DNA of 17,546 nt from Rhodopirellula sp. (GCA_003513555.1 DOPG01000246.1:1-17546); one strand, 5' to 3'; shown: positions 1-8,218, counted from the stretch's first letter. Program-made: numbers and translations. The notes: a model not told the origin generated them from the sequence alone.

Positions 1-1446
1 CAGTCCGATCACGATCACCGGGCCCAGCCACACGCCGGCAAATTGCGCCAGTTGCTGGCGACGGGGGATGGCACCCACGAGATAACCTGATTTCAAGTCC
101 AGCATCATGTCGCTGGCTTGCGAAATGGCCAGGCAGATCGCAGCTCCCATCAACATCGAGCAAACAATGGTCTCAGGATTGTCCACGCCACCTTTGGCAA
201 TCAGGATCAATATGGTGACAGCAATCAATGTCATCCCAGACAGGGGAGACCAGTTGGTACGGCCCACACATTCAGCAACGATCACTCCCGCAATCCAAAC
301 CCACAACGTACCCAGCAGCGCCATCGCAGCGGCACGTCCCAGCGATAAGTTGTCAACAGAAGTGTAGGCGATCCAGATCATCATTAACGCTCCCAACCCG
401 ATGGCTCCATAAAGCAGACGGATTGGCATCTCGTCATTCTTAATGTCACCGCCAACCTGCTTACTTGCTGAGTGCATCGACTTCATCGCACTGAGGATCA
501 GCGGAAACGCAGCAACAATTCCGCCAATCGCCGCGCCCACGAGCATCCCGATCCCCAACGGTTTGTAAATCCCGTTACGCATCTGGGACGGCTGATCGAC
601 CAACCCTTCAACCACCCCACCCTCAGGGGTAACAACTCCGGCAATTTCAGGACCGGCAAACCCACTCAACAAGGGGGACAACAGGAAGTAACAGATAAAA
701 CCGCCGGCCCCAAACCAGAAACCACCCTTTCCGGAAAGAAAGCCGACGCCGATCGTCATCACGGACAAATACAAACTGATGTTCAACAAGGCGGGTAAAC
801 CGAACGCCTCCCCAGCGTGCCAATCACCGTCCTCACCCATGAACGTGAGAACCAACAAGTGAACAAACCCAGAAAAAAGTGCACCGCCGAGCAGCAAAAC
901 AGCTTTTCGCACACCAGCGCCTGGTGATTTAAGTATGCTCGCAACCGCGATCCCTCCCGGGTAGGCGAGGCGATCAAAATCGATCATCTGTTTTCGCAGG
1001 GGAATCACAAACGCCAAGCCGAGAACCGAACCTGTGATACAAGCCAGGATCATCAATGGCACATTAAAATCTGCCACTGACTCCAACCCTTGCGTCCGAC
1101 TCAGAATGAACAGAGCAGGGACCGAAAACATGATTCCTGACGACGCTCCATTGACAGCGGAGGCAATGGTCTGGTTGATGTTATTTTCAACGATGCTGGT
1201 ACGCCGCATCACACCTCGCAGAAGCCCCCACCCCAAAATGGCAGCCAGCTCGGATCCTTCAATCGCAAACCCGAGGATCAACGCCGCATACCCGATGGAA
1301 ACGGCAATCAAAGCACCAATCGCCCAGCCAATAAATACGGCTGTCCAAGTGAACTCGGGATATGGACCTCGACGGATGACTGGTGAATCAGAGGATCCCC
1401 CTGTCCCCTCGGTACCCGTCGACTCACATGGATTATTAGTCGTCAT
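1..1446 (-). CDS. OPT-family oligopeptide transporter, N-terminal part (runs off the left edge)
   Basis: An open frame reads from an ATG at 1446 to base 1 without a stop, giving 482 residues; the C-terminus lies outside the window. The N-terminus is a short hydrophilic tail of about 30 residues. It is followed by many hydrophobic stretches rich in Gly and Ala, as expected of a polytopic inner-membrane protein. Family-like blocks are visible: SIVENNINQTIASAVNG followed by FSVPALFIL early on, DRLAYPGGIAV in the middle, and SGYLVGAIPRRQQLAQF close to the left edge. These match the OPT (oligopeptide transporter) family, whose members import peptides or metal chelates by cation coupling and usually have 600-700 residues, so about a quarter is probably missing. 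A GGGGA stretch lies 7 bases before the ATG and supports this start. The substrate cannot be told from sequence. No partner gene is next to it on the same strand. Confidence 0.85.
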   Translation of the reverse strand, partial: MTTNNPCESTGTEGTGGSSDSPVIRRGPYPEFTWTAVFIGWAIGALIAVSIGYAALILGFAIEGSELAAILGWGLLRGVMRRTSIVENNINQTIASAVNGASSGIMFSVPALFILSRTQGLESVADFNVPLMILACITGSVLGLAFVIPLRKQMIDFDRLAYPGGIAVASILKSPGAGVRKAVLLLGGALFSGFVHLLVLTFMGEDGDWHAGEAFGLPALLNISLYLSVMTIGVGFLSGKGGFWFGAGGFICYFLLSPLLSGFAGPEIAGVVTPEGGVVEGLVDQPSQMRNGIYKPLGIGMLVGAAIGGIVAAFPLILSAMKSMHSASKQVGGDIKNDEMPIRLLYGAIGLGALMMIWIAYTSVDNLSLGRAAAMALLGTLWVWIAGVIVAECVGRTNWSPLSGMTLIAVTILILIAKGGVDNPETIVCSMLMGAAICLAISQASDMMLDLKSGYLVGAIPRRQQLAQFAGVWLGPVIVIGL

Positions 1447-2060
1447 CGCTTCCCCAAACTTATGTTCATGACTGCGTCTTGGATAACGTAGGCCATCGCA
1501 GGCCTAATCACAACGCCGAAGCATGCTACAAAGCCACTCCCCACACTGACTGCTCAAGCCGCTCCCCGGGGCATGCATCACGCACCGCGATCACGAGCAC
1601 TTGAGCCCCCCAACCGCACCACACCTTTTGTGATTCTACGCCAGCGAATAAACTGTCTGGGTCAGCAGCCGACCAGGCTGAGCCGGACGATGTGTCATTG
1701 AAATGCCATTGAAAAACGCTCTCAGCTGGAAAGTTGCCAAAAAACAGCAGAAGATCAGCTTTACCTGGTCGGGACTGGCATCATTTTGATCTGGATCTCG
1801 TTGCAAACTCCGTGCCCGTCTTGCTGAACCGCTGCACGCGTTGCTACGGCGAGCACATGAGAGCCGAGCCCTCTGTTTTACATTGAGCCACTTTACATTG
1901 AGCCACGCCCGCTGATTACGAGGGCTGACTCAGATCGAGACAACACAAAAACGATTGCGTTTGATCGTGCAACACGTCCCGAAGGCGTGTTCAAATTAGA
2001 CGAGCTTGATTTCCAAACACTTCCACCGCTCCCCGCTTCAACCCTAAAGACATACCTGCG
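1447..2060. other. 614-base spacer between divergent genes
   Basis: No convincing gene is present; the short open frames lack any family signal. It separates the minus-strand OPT gene from the plus-strand SDR, so both promoters should lie here. It contains a 15-bp tandem duplication (1877-1906) and a small palindrome AAACG-N4-CGTTT at 1949-1962, about 100 bases before the SDR start. No clear sigma-70 promoter was recognised. Confidence 0.6.
1877..1906. repeat. 15-bp perfect tandem duplication
   Basis: The 15-base unit TTTACATTGAGCCAC occurs twice head to tail (1877-1891 and 1892-1906) with no mismatch. It lies in the non-coding spacer upstream of the SDR. It may be a recent slippage duplication; no function is evident. 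Confidence 0.9.
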
Positions 2061-2873
2061 ATGAAAGAACTGTTCAACCTTAACGAAGACGTTGCTGTCG
2101 TGATTGGTGGCACAGGTGAACTTGGTGGCACCATGGCAGAAGCACTTGGGGCCGCAGGTGCGAAAGTGGCAGTTGTTGGGCGCAATGCCGAGCGTGGTAA
2201 TGCACGTGCCAGTCGCATCGCGGACAACGGCGGTACTGCCAAATTTTTCGCAGCCGACGGTCTTAACGCTGATTCCGTTGATGAAGCCCGTCAGGAAATC
2301 GCCAAGTGGTCGGGTAAACCCGCATCCATTTTGGTTAACGCCGCCGGTGGCAACCGACCCGACGCAACGATTCCTCCTGGCGGCGACTACTGCAAACTGC
2401 CTCTGGACGCATGGCGTGATGTCTTCGACTTGAATCTGGTTGGTGGTGCCTTACTTCCCAGCCAGGTCTTCGGACAAGACATGATCGACGCCGGCGTCGG
2501 TAGTGTGATCAATATCGCATCCATGTCTGGCATGATTCCTCTTTCACGTGTAGTCGCCTATTCGGCAGCCAAAGCCGCCGTTATCAATCTGACCCAGTGG
2601 TTGGCCCGGGAATGGGCCACAACGGGCGTGAGAGTCAATGCAATCAGCCCCGGTTTCTTCCCCGCAGAACAAAACCGAAAACTGCTCTTCAATGATGATG
2701 GCAGCTACACCGAACGAGGTGGGCAGATCATCGGGCACACGCCGATGGGCCGTTTCGGCAAACCAGAAGAACTGAGTGGTGTTGTAACGTGGCTGGCATG
2801 TCGCAGAGCGGCCTCCTTTGTGACCGGGCAAAATATCGCAGTGGATGGCGGATTTGCATCTGTCACCATCTAA
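2061..2873 (+). CDS. SDR-family oxidoreductase, probable D-mannonate oxidoreductase (fructuronate reductase)
   Basis: This is a 270-residue classical short-chain dehydrogenase/reductase of normal length. The Rossmann nucleotide-binding loop is GGTGELG (16-22), the NAAG motif is at 93-96, and the structural Asn lies in the NLVGG segment (125). Catalytic Ser154 and the YSAAK motif (Tyr167, Lys171) are all present, so it should be active with NAD(P)H. The segment after the catalytic Lys (LAREWATTGVRVNAISPGFF, 181-200), PAEQNRKLLF (201-210) and the C-terminal VTGQNIAVDGGF match the SDR group annotated as D-mannonate oxidoreductase. That enzyme interconverts D-fructuronate and D-mannonate in glucuronate breakdown. 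The assignment is from family resemblance and from the adjacent KDG-kinase-like gene; other polyol or sugar-acid substrates are possible. There is no clear Shine-Dalgarno before the ATG. The next gene starts 232 bases downstream on the same strand. Confidence 0.85.
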   Translation: MKELFNLNEDVAVVIGGTGELGGTMAEALGAAGAKVAVVGRNAERGNARASRIADNGGTAKFFAADGLNADSVDEARQEIAKWSGKPASILVNAAGGNRPDATIPPGGDYCKLPLDAWRDVFDLNLVGGALLPSQVFGQDMIDAGVGSVINIASMSGMIPLSRVVAYSAAKAAVINLTQWLAREWATTGVRVNAISPGFFPAEQNRKLLFNDDGSYTERGGQIIGHTPMGRFGKPEELSGVVTWLACRRAASFVTGQNIAVDGGFASVTI

Positions 2874-2949
2874 ATACTGCTCACAAATCGGCCGTGTGAA
2901 GCAGCGTCAGCTTTTGCAATGGCAACGCCGGACATGGACCGTACCCATG

Positions 2950-2965
2950 AGTGAATTTGATCACT
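2950..2965. promoter_or_regulatory. CRP/FNR-like palindrome upstream of the sugar kinase
   Basis: AGTGA-N6-TCACT is a perfect 5+5 inverted repeat whose core GTGA-N6-TCAC has the spacing typical of CRP-family operators. It lies in the SDR-kinase spacer, about 140 bases before the kinase start. It is a single short site in one sequence, so chance is a real alternative. Confidence 0.3.
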
Positions 2966-3105
2966 TCCAATCGCGAACACGAAACACGACCTGAATGCTA
3001 TCCATAAGTTTGCACCTTGGCGGCCCCCGGTACCCCAGTGCTCTCCTCAATCTCACACAAACAACAACCGTCAATCGACATCAATCCAATTACAGGTACA
3101 GATAA

Positions 3106-4182
3106 ATGATCGAACTTCGTAACGACGCCAAATACTCTCTGGTCATCCCCACCAGCATGGGAACACGTTTGACCCCTGTGGACCACCAGCCTTTTCACTG
3201 CAGCGATACTTTCAAAATGCAGGCGACCAGTGCCGAGTCGAACGTCGGCAGCGTGTCGTCCTTCCTTGGTCTTCCGGTAAAGATCCTGACTGCCTTCGTG
3301 AAAGACAGCCCGGTCGCACGCTTCATTAAAGACGATCTGGCTCGCCGTCACATGGACTACGAAGGCCCGGAATTTGACCAGGACACACCTTGGGGGGTTC
3401 GGCACCAAATCAACATGGCTGACAGTGGCTGGGGAACACGTGGCCCAAGAGTTCAGAATGACCGCGCGGGCGAAGTGGGAAGACATTTGAACGTCAAGGA
3501 CTTTGACCTGGAACGTATCTTTGCTCAGGATGGAGCCAAGATTGTGCACATGTCCGGCCTGATTGCAGCCCTGTCCGAAGACGCCAGTCAGTTCTGTCTC
3601 GAGATCGCCCGTGCCGCAAAGAAACATGGATCCAGAATCTCCTTTGACCTCAATCATCGCGCGTCTTTCTGGAGCGGACGTGAAGCTGAACTGTCAGCAG
3701 CATTCAAAGAGATCGCCAGCCTTTCTGACATCCTTATCGGCAACGAAGAGGACTTCCAACTTTGCCTTGACATTGCGGGGCCGGAAGCCGGGGGAGAAGA
3801 CATCAGCGCCAAGATCGACGGTTTCAAGGAGATGATTCAACGAGTGAAACAGGAGTACTCAGGTGCCAGCCTGTTCGCCACCACGCTGCGAGAAGTGGAA
3901 AGTGCCAACAGTCACATGTGGGGAGCCATCGTTTCCAGCGGCAATGACTGGCACGTCGTCAAGCCAAGACAGATCGGAGTGCTGGATCGAACTGGTGGCG
4001 GTGATGGCTTCGTAGGCGGCCTACTATATGGAGTGCTCAAGCAGTGGGAAGCAGAGAAGTGCACTCAGTTTGGCTGGGCCACCGGAGCACTCGCTGCAAC
4101 CATGTACACCGACTACGGACAGCCCGCTGACGAAGATCAAGTCTGGAGCATCTGGCAAGGAAACGCTCGCGTAAAACGCTAG
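3106..4182 (+). CDS. PfkB-family sugar kinase, probable 2-dehydro-3-deoxygluconate (KDG) kinase
   Basis: A 358-residue ribokinase/PfkB-fold kinase. The diagnostic second PfkB signature is present at 294-308 (DRTGGGDGFVGGLLY), with catalytic base Asp300 in the GGGD anion hole. DLNHR (181-185) and GNEEDF (212-217) match substrate- and metal-binding blocks of KDG kinases. The usual N-terminal di-glycine signature is replaced by ATSAESNVGSVSSFLG (40-55), so the sugar pocket belongs to a divergent subgroup. KDG kinase makes 2-dehydro-3-deoxy-6-phosphogluconate for the Entner-Doudoroff aldolase, which fits the D-mannonate oxidoreductase-like gene upstream. The dehydratase that would link them is not in the window. 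The 232-base gap, which contains a CRP-like palindrome, suggests it may have its own promoter. No Shine-Dalgarno is visible at the ATG. PfkB membership is secure; the substrate is inferred. Confidence 0.85.
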   Translation: MIELRNDAKYSLVIPTSMGTRLTPVDHQPFHCSDTFKMQATSAESNVGSVSSFLGLPVKILTAFVKDSPVARFIKDDLARRHMDYEGPEFDQDTPWGVRHQINMADSGWGTRGPRVQNDRAGEVGRHLNVKDFDLERIFAQDGAKIVHMSGLIAALSEDASQFCLEIARAAKKHGSRISFDLNHRASFWSGREAELSAAFKEIASLSDILIGNEEDFQLCLDIAGPEAGGEDISAKIDGFKEMIQRVKQEYSGASLFATTLREVESANSHMWGAIVSSGNDWHVVKPRQIGVLDRTGGGDGFVGGLLYGVLKQWEAEKCTQFGWATGALAATMYTDYGQPADEDQVWSIWQGNARVKR

Positions 4183-4529
4183 ACTCATCGCCAGCCACGT
4201 AACAAATTGCGGGGAGGTAACCTCGGAGGTTCACGCGATAAGCATGCCCCCCAAAAAATCTCCCAGTGGCATCAAAGAACAACGTCCACCCCGACATCAC
4301 ACGCGAATGTTTGCAATGCCAACGCAGGCTGGCAGCCTCGAACGCATCGTGACCGACTGTTCTTTCAGTTAATAAAGCACGGTACTGGAACACTGCTGAA
4401 GCAACAGCAGTGGGGGGACGGCTGTCCGACCTTCACGGAGAGCTGCTGCCTCTATGGCAAAAGCATCGGAATTTGTGAAAGCGAAACCCTGGCAAATCCA
4501 GAATTCAGCTAAGCACACCAATGCTCCCT
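4183..4529. other. 347-base spacer between convergent genes, with a hairpin
   Basis: It separates the kinase (plus) from the AAA+ gene (minus), which converge here, so terminators are expected. The best structure is ACTGCTG-aagcaa-CAGCAGT (4392-4411), a perfect 7-bp stem with a 6-base loop and no adjacent U-tract on either strand. A small palindrome GAGGTAACCTC lies near 4215. No gene was recognised. Confidence 0.5.
4392..4411. repeat. 7-bp inverted repeat, possible terminator-type hairpin
   Basis: Perfect arms ACTGCTG and CAGCAGT flank a 6-base loop in the spacer between two convergent genes. There is no T-run after it on either strand, so it is not a canonical intrinsic terminator. Confidence 0.35.
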
Positions 4530-6365
4530 TCAATCTACCTGCGAATCAGGCCCCTGCGGCGGGACAACTGAATCACTCGCAGGATCGACGGAGCCATCAC
4601 TTTCCTGTGGCATTGTCATCACGGGCTCACCCCAGCTTGCAAGAAACGACTCCTCGCACGAATTGCAATTCAGCTCCGTTCCCAACAGTTGATCATCGAC
4701 CACTTGGGCCGCCTCACAAACTGAGCACTTGACCCGTACGGACCCAGCTTCTTCTGCCAAAGCAGCCAGATGATTCGCAGTGACACCTGCGACCTCAATG
4801 TCCTGAGGTTCCAAGGTGGTGAGAACTTTGTGATCAATCTCGCTAAGCTTTGCCAAACGGTTAGCCATTCGCCTGACACTTCGCTCAAAACTGTTTCGCG
4901 CACAGCGACCGTTCCCAAAGTGCTGATCTCGGCCGATATACAGGAATGTGAATCCTCGCAACAAGCGGCGGCGTGATTCGGTTGGTAACGTGTACTTGGC
5001 TTTGGCAGCAATCAGCTCGAAGATCCGGCACAGCGCCTCTGGTGGATAGTCATCGAAGTGCATGGTCGTACCCACACGGGATGACAGACCGGGATTACTA
5101 CGGATCATGGCCTGCATTTCATTCGGATACCCCGCCAGAATCACCACCAACTGGTCCCTTTGGTCTTCCATGCGTTTCAACAAGGTCTGAACAGCTTCGC
5201 GGCCGTACTGATCCTGTCCGCTTTCATCAATCAGCGTGTAAGCCTCATCAATGAACAGAACTCCATTGAGCGCTTCGTCAATTTTTGCATTGGTTTTGGG
5301 GCCTGTTTGGCCAGCATACTCGGCAACCAGACCGCTGCGATCCGTTTCGACCAAATGTCCACTTTCCAGAACGCCGAGTGCACCATAGATCTCCGCGACG
5401 ATCCGAGCGACCGTGGTTTTTCCGGTTCCGGGATTACCGACAAACGCCATGTGCAGACTTGGCTTCGTGGTCGGCAAGTCAGCTTCCGCACGCTGCCGCT
5501 CCATCTTTAAAAAATTGGTCAACGTTTGAATCTGATCTTTGATGGCATCCAGACCGATCAACCGGTCCAAGCTCTGCCGGGCATCGGCCAAACGCTGCTC
5601 TGGAGTGCGATCATCAGCAGGCTCTTTGGCTTTCTCTTTCTCGACCACGCCAGCTTCCGGTTGCATTCCAGCAATGGGCTTTCCTGAACCACCAGGCCCG
5701 GCGATCGGTGTCGGCTTTTCTGCCGCCGACAAGTCAACTCCTTCCCGCAATCGCTTCGCCTCACCACGCAACCACTTGAGGGCATCGCGAGCGTTATCCG
5801 TGTCTTTCTCGCTTGCCAAATGCTCCGGTGCGTGACCGCGCAACTCATCAAACTGTCGCTGCATCGATTGCAGACTGGCGTTGTCTGCAACTGAGACATC
5901 ACCATCAACCGAGGCAAGTAAATTCGCCATCCTCATTGCCAAGGTTTCCAACTCACCCCAACGATCTCGAATTGCAGGAATCTCTGCAAATGGCCTGACA
6001 AGGTCTCGCCACTCAAAATCATTTGAAGCATTCAGCAACCAAGCAACTGCCTCCTGAAGCTGACTTCCCATCACCGACTTTCCCCAGATGTGCTCGAGCA
6101 ACACACGCCCCATCTGACGCTGACCAATATTCCGTGCGTCGATCCCCTGAACTACTGCTGCAAACACCTTCATCAAAAGCCCTTGATGCAGATCCTGCAT
6201 CTGGTCTGCGATGGAAGCAGCACTAGCGTCTTCGCCCCCGGTCAACCAGCCATAAGAACCACGCACCAAGTTGCCGCTGTCTACATACAGGGCTTGGGTT
6301 TCGCGTAGAGTTTCGCGATACAGACGAATCGTCTCAACGATTTGGTCATCAGTGCGTCGTGTCAT
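4530..6365 (-). CDS. CbxX/CbbX-type AAA+ ATPase with helical N-domain and C-terminal Cys4 motif
   Basis: A 611-residue protein whose AAA+ core (about 255-505) belongs to the CbxX/CfqX/SpoVK group. Walker A is GNPGTGKT (310-317) and Walker B is VLFIDEAY (369-376). A sensor-1 region VVILAGY lies at 407-413, an arginine-finger segment NPGLSSR at 424-430, and the sensor-2-like GNGRCARN at 484-491 is typical of CbbX. Residues 1-210 look alpha-helical and match no domain I recognise. A Pro/Gly/Ala/Lys-rich linker (about 215-255) joins them to the core. Near the C-terminus CSVC (547-550) and CNSC (567-570) form two CxxC pairs 16 residues apart, resembling a zinc ribbon, followed by an acidic tail. 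Family members remodel protein complexes (CbbX activates Rubisco), but no Rubisco gene is nearby, so the client is unknown. It is monocistronic in appearance, with no Shine-Dalgarno at the ATG. Confidence 0.85.
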   Translation of the reverse strand: MTRRTDDQIVETIRLYRETLRETQALYVDSGNLVRGSYGWLTGGEDASAASIADQMQDLHQGLLMKVFAAVVQGIDARNIGQRQMGRVLLEHIWGKSVMGSQLQEAVAWLLNASNDFEWRDLVRPFAEIPAIRDRWGELETLAMRMANLLASVDGDVSVADNASLQSMQRQFDELRGHAPEHLASEKDTDNARDALKWLRGEAKRLREGVDLSAAEKPTPIAGPGGSGKPIAGMQPEAGVVEKEKAKEPADDRTPEQRLADARQSLDRLIGLDAIKDQIQTLTNFLKMERQRAEADLPTTKPSLHMAFVGNPGTGKTTVARIVAEIYGALGVLESGHLVETDRSGLVAEYAGQTGPKTNAKIDEALNGVLFIDEAYTLIDESGQDQYGREAVQTLLKRMEDQRDQLVVILAGYPNEMQAMIRSNPGLSSRVGTTMHFDDYPPEALCRIFELIAAKAKYTLPTESRRRLLRGFTFLYIGRDQHFGNGRCARNSFERSVRRMANRLAKLSEIDHKVLTTLEPQDIEVAGVTANHLAALAEEAGSVRVKCSVCEAAQVVDDQLLGTELNCNSCEESFLASWGEPVMTMPQESDGSVDPASDSVVPPQGPDSQVD

Positions 6366-6556
6366 GGTGAATTGAGCAGAAGAGTTCCAGTGAAAGAAAG
6401 ATCACGCCATCTTAGCGAAAAAAACGTGCATCATGCTTCAGATCACGTCACTGCGTTAAAGCGACCAACGCATTAATAAGAACGAGTCACATCAGGTGCC
6501 TGAATTCGAGCTGCCGGAAATACGCAGGGCTAAAACGGGTGCTTCCGAGAATACTG

Positions 6557-7834
6557 TCATTGAGGCAACTGGACTGCAACCAGCCTGCCTGCCGCGTTTC
6601 TTGCATACACGCATCCTCCAAGCAGAACCGGAACGGTCCAGCAGCGTCCATCAAGAATGCTTGCCGAAGCAACCTCGTCGTATCCCGCCGAAGTGGCCTT
6701 GGCGACCACCAAACGGCCATCATCACTCAGAATCACCAACTTGCCGTCTGCAATCATCAATGAACCGCATCCGAGTCCACTCTCTGTCCACAAGACCTCG
6801 CCGGTATCATGCTTCATGCACGTGAGATTCACGACCCTTCCAAAGTTTGAATTACCATCGAAGCCATAGAGGAATCCGTCATACAAGATGCTGTTATTGA
6901 AGTGATTACGCATCTTTCGATTGTCGTAGACCAGTTCCAACTTGCCATCATTCAAGCGGAATAAGCCACAGCCAACCTGATAGCCAGTCGAAACGTAAAT
7001 GGTTCCCTCGTGGACGATGGGCGTGGTGGAATTGGTCCTGAACGGGGACTTCCATGGAAACGCATCAATCTGCGTTCCATCATCAGCCTGCACCAAACGA
7101 AGCGCATCGGAGTCAAGCGTCGCAATCAAGCCTACATCCTGATGATCAAAGCTGACAGCTGATCCATAACCAGCGGTGTGCTTTTCTGTTTTCCAATTCA
7201 GCTCACCCGACGTTTTACTAAACGACACGACGCGTCCAGCCTCGAGAATCAATTGGTCACCGAGAATGAAGGGAGAGCCGTTGAATCCCCATTCGGGTAA
7301 TTGGACATCCAAATCAGCCTGCAAATCACGTTGCCAAAGAATCTTACCATCAGCCGCACGAAAGCAGGTCAACTGCCCTTCTTTGCCTACGGTATAGACG
7401 CGATCACCGTCAATGGTTGGTGTCGCCCCCGGACCGCCCTCATACAGATTATCAATCAATTTGGACGGGTAAGTATGCGACCAAATGGTCTTGCCGGTGC
7501 GTTGGTCGAGACAAAAAACCGACTCATTTCCATCCTCGTGCCCCATCGAGAAAAGTCGTCCCTCGGCAATGGATACCGAACTGAAACCAATTCCGATCTC
7601 TCGCTCCCAAATCACTTGCAGTCCCTCTTCGGGCCAATCAGTCGACCATCCTTTCTCGAGCGATATTCCATCATGCTGCTGCCCCATCCAGTTGGGCCAA
7701 CTCGACGTCCCTGCTTGACTCCCCACTGCATCGGAATCAGATTCCTCGGCCATCACCGACAGCGGCAAGGTGATCGCATCAAAGACCATCGCGACGATGA
7801 CAGCCAACGCGGCGATAAACATGAACCTGCGCAT
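6557..7834 (-). CDS. Secreted PQQ-like beta-propeller repeat protein
   Basis: The protein begins with a signal peptide: a basic start (MRR), a hydrophobic stretch and a likely cleavage after VMA before an acidic EESDSD segment. The mature part carries repeated blades of the PQQ-like (BamB-type) pattern, with a Gly turn followed by a Trp strand: TGKTIWSH, DGKILWQRD, SGELNWKTE and TGEVLWTES. It should fold as a beta-propeller outside the cytoplasm. It lacks the catalytic hallmarks of quinoprotein dehydrogenases that I could look for by eye, so enzymatic activity is not implied. Such proteins are numerous in planctomycetes and mostly uncharacterised. The start is chosen at the ATG at 7834 because GAGGG lies 5 bases before it; the frame also allows a GTG at 7840. 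No operon partner is evident: the AAA+ gene starts 191 bases downstream on the same strand. Confidence 0.8.
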   Translation of the reverse strand: MRRFMFIAALAVIVAMVFDAITLPLSVMAEESDSDAVGSQAGTSSWPNWMGQQHDGISLEKGWSTDWPEEGLQVIWEREIGIGFSSVSIAEGRLFSMGHEDGNESVFCLDQRTGKTIWSHTYPSKLIDNLYEGGPGATPTIDGDRVYTVGKEGQLTCFRAADGKILWQRDLQADLDVQLPEWGFNGSPFILGDQLILEAGRVVSFSKTSGELNWKTEKHTAGYGSAVSFDHQDVGLIATLDSDALRLVQADDGTQIDAFPWKSPFRTNSTTPIVHEGTIYVSTGYQVGCGLFRLNDGKLELVYDNRKMRNHFNNSILYDGFLYGFDGNSNFGRVVNLTCMKHDTGEVLWTESGLGCGSLMIADGKLVILSDDGRLVVAKATSAGYDEVASASILDGRCWTVPVLLGGCVYARNAAGRLVAVQLPQ

Positions 7835-7850
7835 CAACACCCTCGTAGTA
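7824..7850 (-). promoter_or_regulatory. Shine-Dalgarno deciding the start of the beta-propeller gene
   Basis: On the minus strand GAGGG precedes TGTTG and then ATG (7834). The frame also opens with GTG (7840) and TTG (7837), but these overlap or abut the GAGGG, so initiation at the ATG is favoured. Good Shine-Dalgarno sequences are rare in this window, which makes this one informative. Confidence 0.6.
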
Positions 7851-8192
7851 CTAGCAATTTTTTATCAATGATAAGCCGAAGTCGGAGCAACCATTTTCCC
7901 AACGACCGTAGAAAGCAACACTGCATTCCAAAATTCCAAAAAATCTGCCTGCGGAGTACTTCATCGCTGACCGTTGCGGAGGTCAGCGATATTCAGATTT
8001 TCCTGCAAACCGGCAAGCTCTAAAATTGCAGACACTGAGTTAGAAAACGAACAACGCTCTCCATCCAGCCACAGAGACATTGCCTGCATAAGATCGCTCA
8101 AACCTTGTTCACTCCACCCAACAAGACCTGCAGTATACGCCAAAGCCCGGCGATTCCGAAGCTTACGGTGACCGAGTTCGACGAACTTGCAT
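7841..8192. other. 352-base spacer with a doubtful small ORF and a 10-bp inverted repeat
   Basis: Between the beta-propeller gene and the MOSC gene, both on the minus strand. It is mostly covered by an 85-codon minus-strand frame of uncertain reality (7961-8218) and holds an inverted repeat at 7963-7990. AT-rich sequence with runs of T and A lies at about 7858-7875 and 7928-7945. The promoter of the beta-propeller gene should be here, but none was clear. Confidence 0.5.
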
Positions 8193-8218
8193 TCAGGACA
8201 GGTCAGCTTTCCAAGCAT
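7961..8218 (-). CDS. Doubtful small hypothetical protein (85 aa)
   Basis: An 85-codon frame starts inside the last 26 bases of the MOSC gene in another frame, an arrangement compatible with translational coupling. The product begins MLGKLTCPECKFVELGHRKL, containing one CPEC pair without a partner pair. It continues with helical, Trp-containing sequence of ordinary composition. Codon use looks similar to the neighbours. I recognise no family. The end of the frame coincides with one arm of a 10-bp inverted repeat. It could equally be a chance open frame in a spacer. Confidence 0.25.
   Translation of the reverse strand: MLGKLTCPECKFVELGHRKLRNRRALAYTAGLVGWSEQGLSDLMQAMSLWLDGERCSFSNSVSAILELAGLQENLNIADLRNGQR
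7963..7990 (-). terminator. 10-bp inverted repeat, possible terminator downstream of the MOSC gene
   Basis: Perfect arms ATCGCTGACC and GGTCAGCGAT surround an 8-base loop. On the minus strand the stem is followed about 20 bases later by a run of seven T, so it is not a canonical U-tail but could still end the MOSC transcript. It overlaps the stop codon of the doubtful 85-codon frame. Confidence 0.4.

Noticed and set aside
2998..3657. 219-codon minus-strand open frame opposite the sugar kinase
   Set aside because: It lies antisense to a kinase gene with full family motifs and shows no family features of its own; it is a shadow of that gene's codon pattern.
6462..6482. TGCGTT/AACGCA inverted repeat between the AAA+ and beta-propeller genes
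   Set aside because: Six-base arms with a nine-base loop and no T-run are easily expected by chance.
8193..8218. Frameshift between the MOSC gene and the following 85-codon frame
   Set aside because: The MOSC protein already ends at the length and C-terminal pattern typical of YiiM, so the second frame is not needed to complete it.
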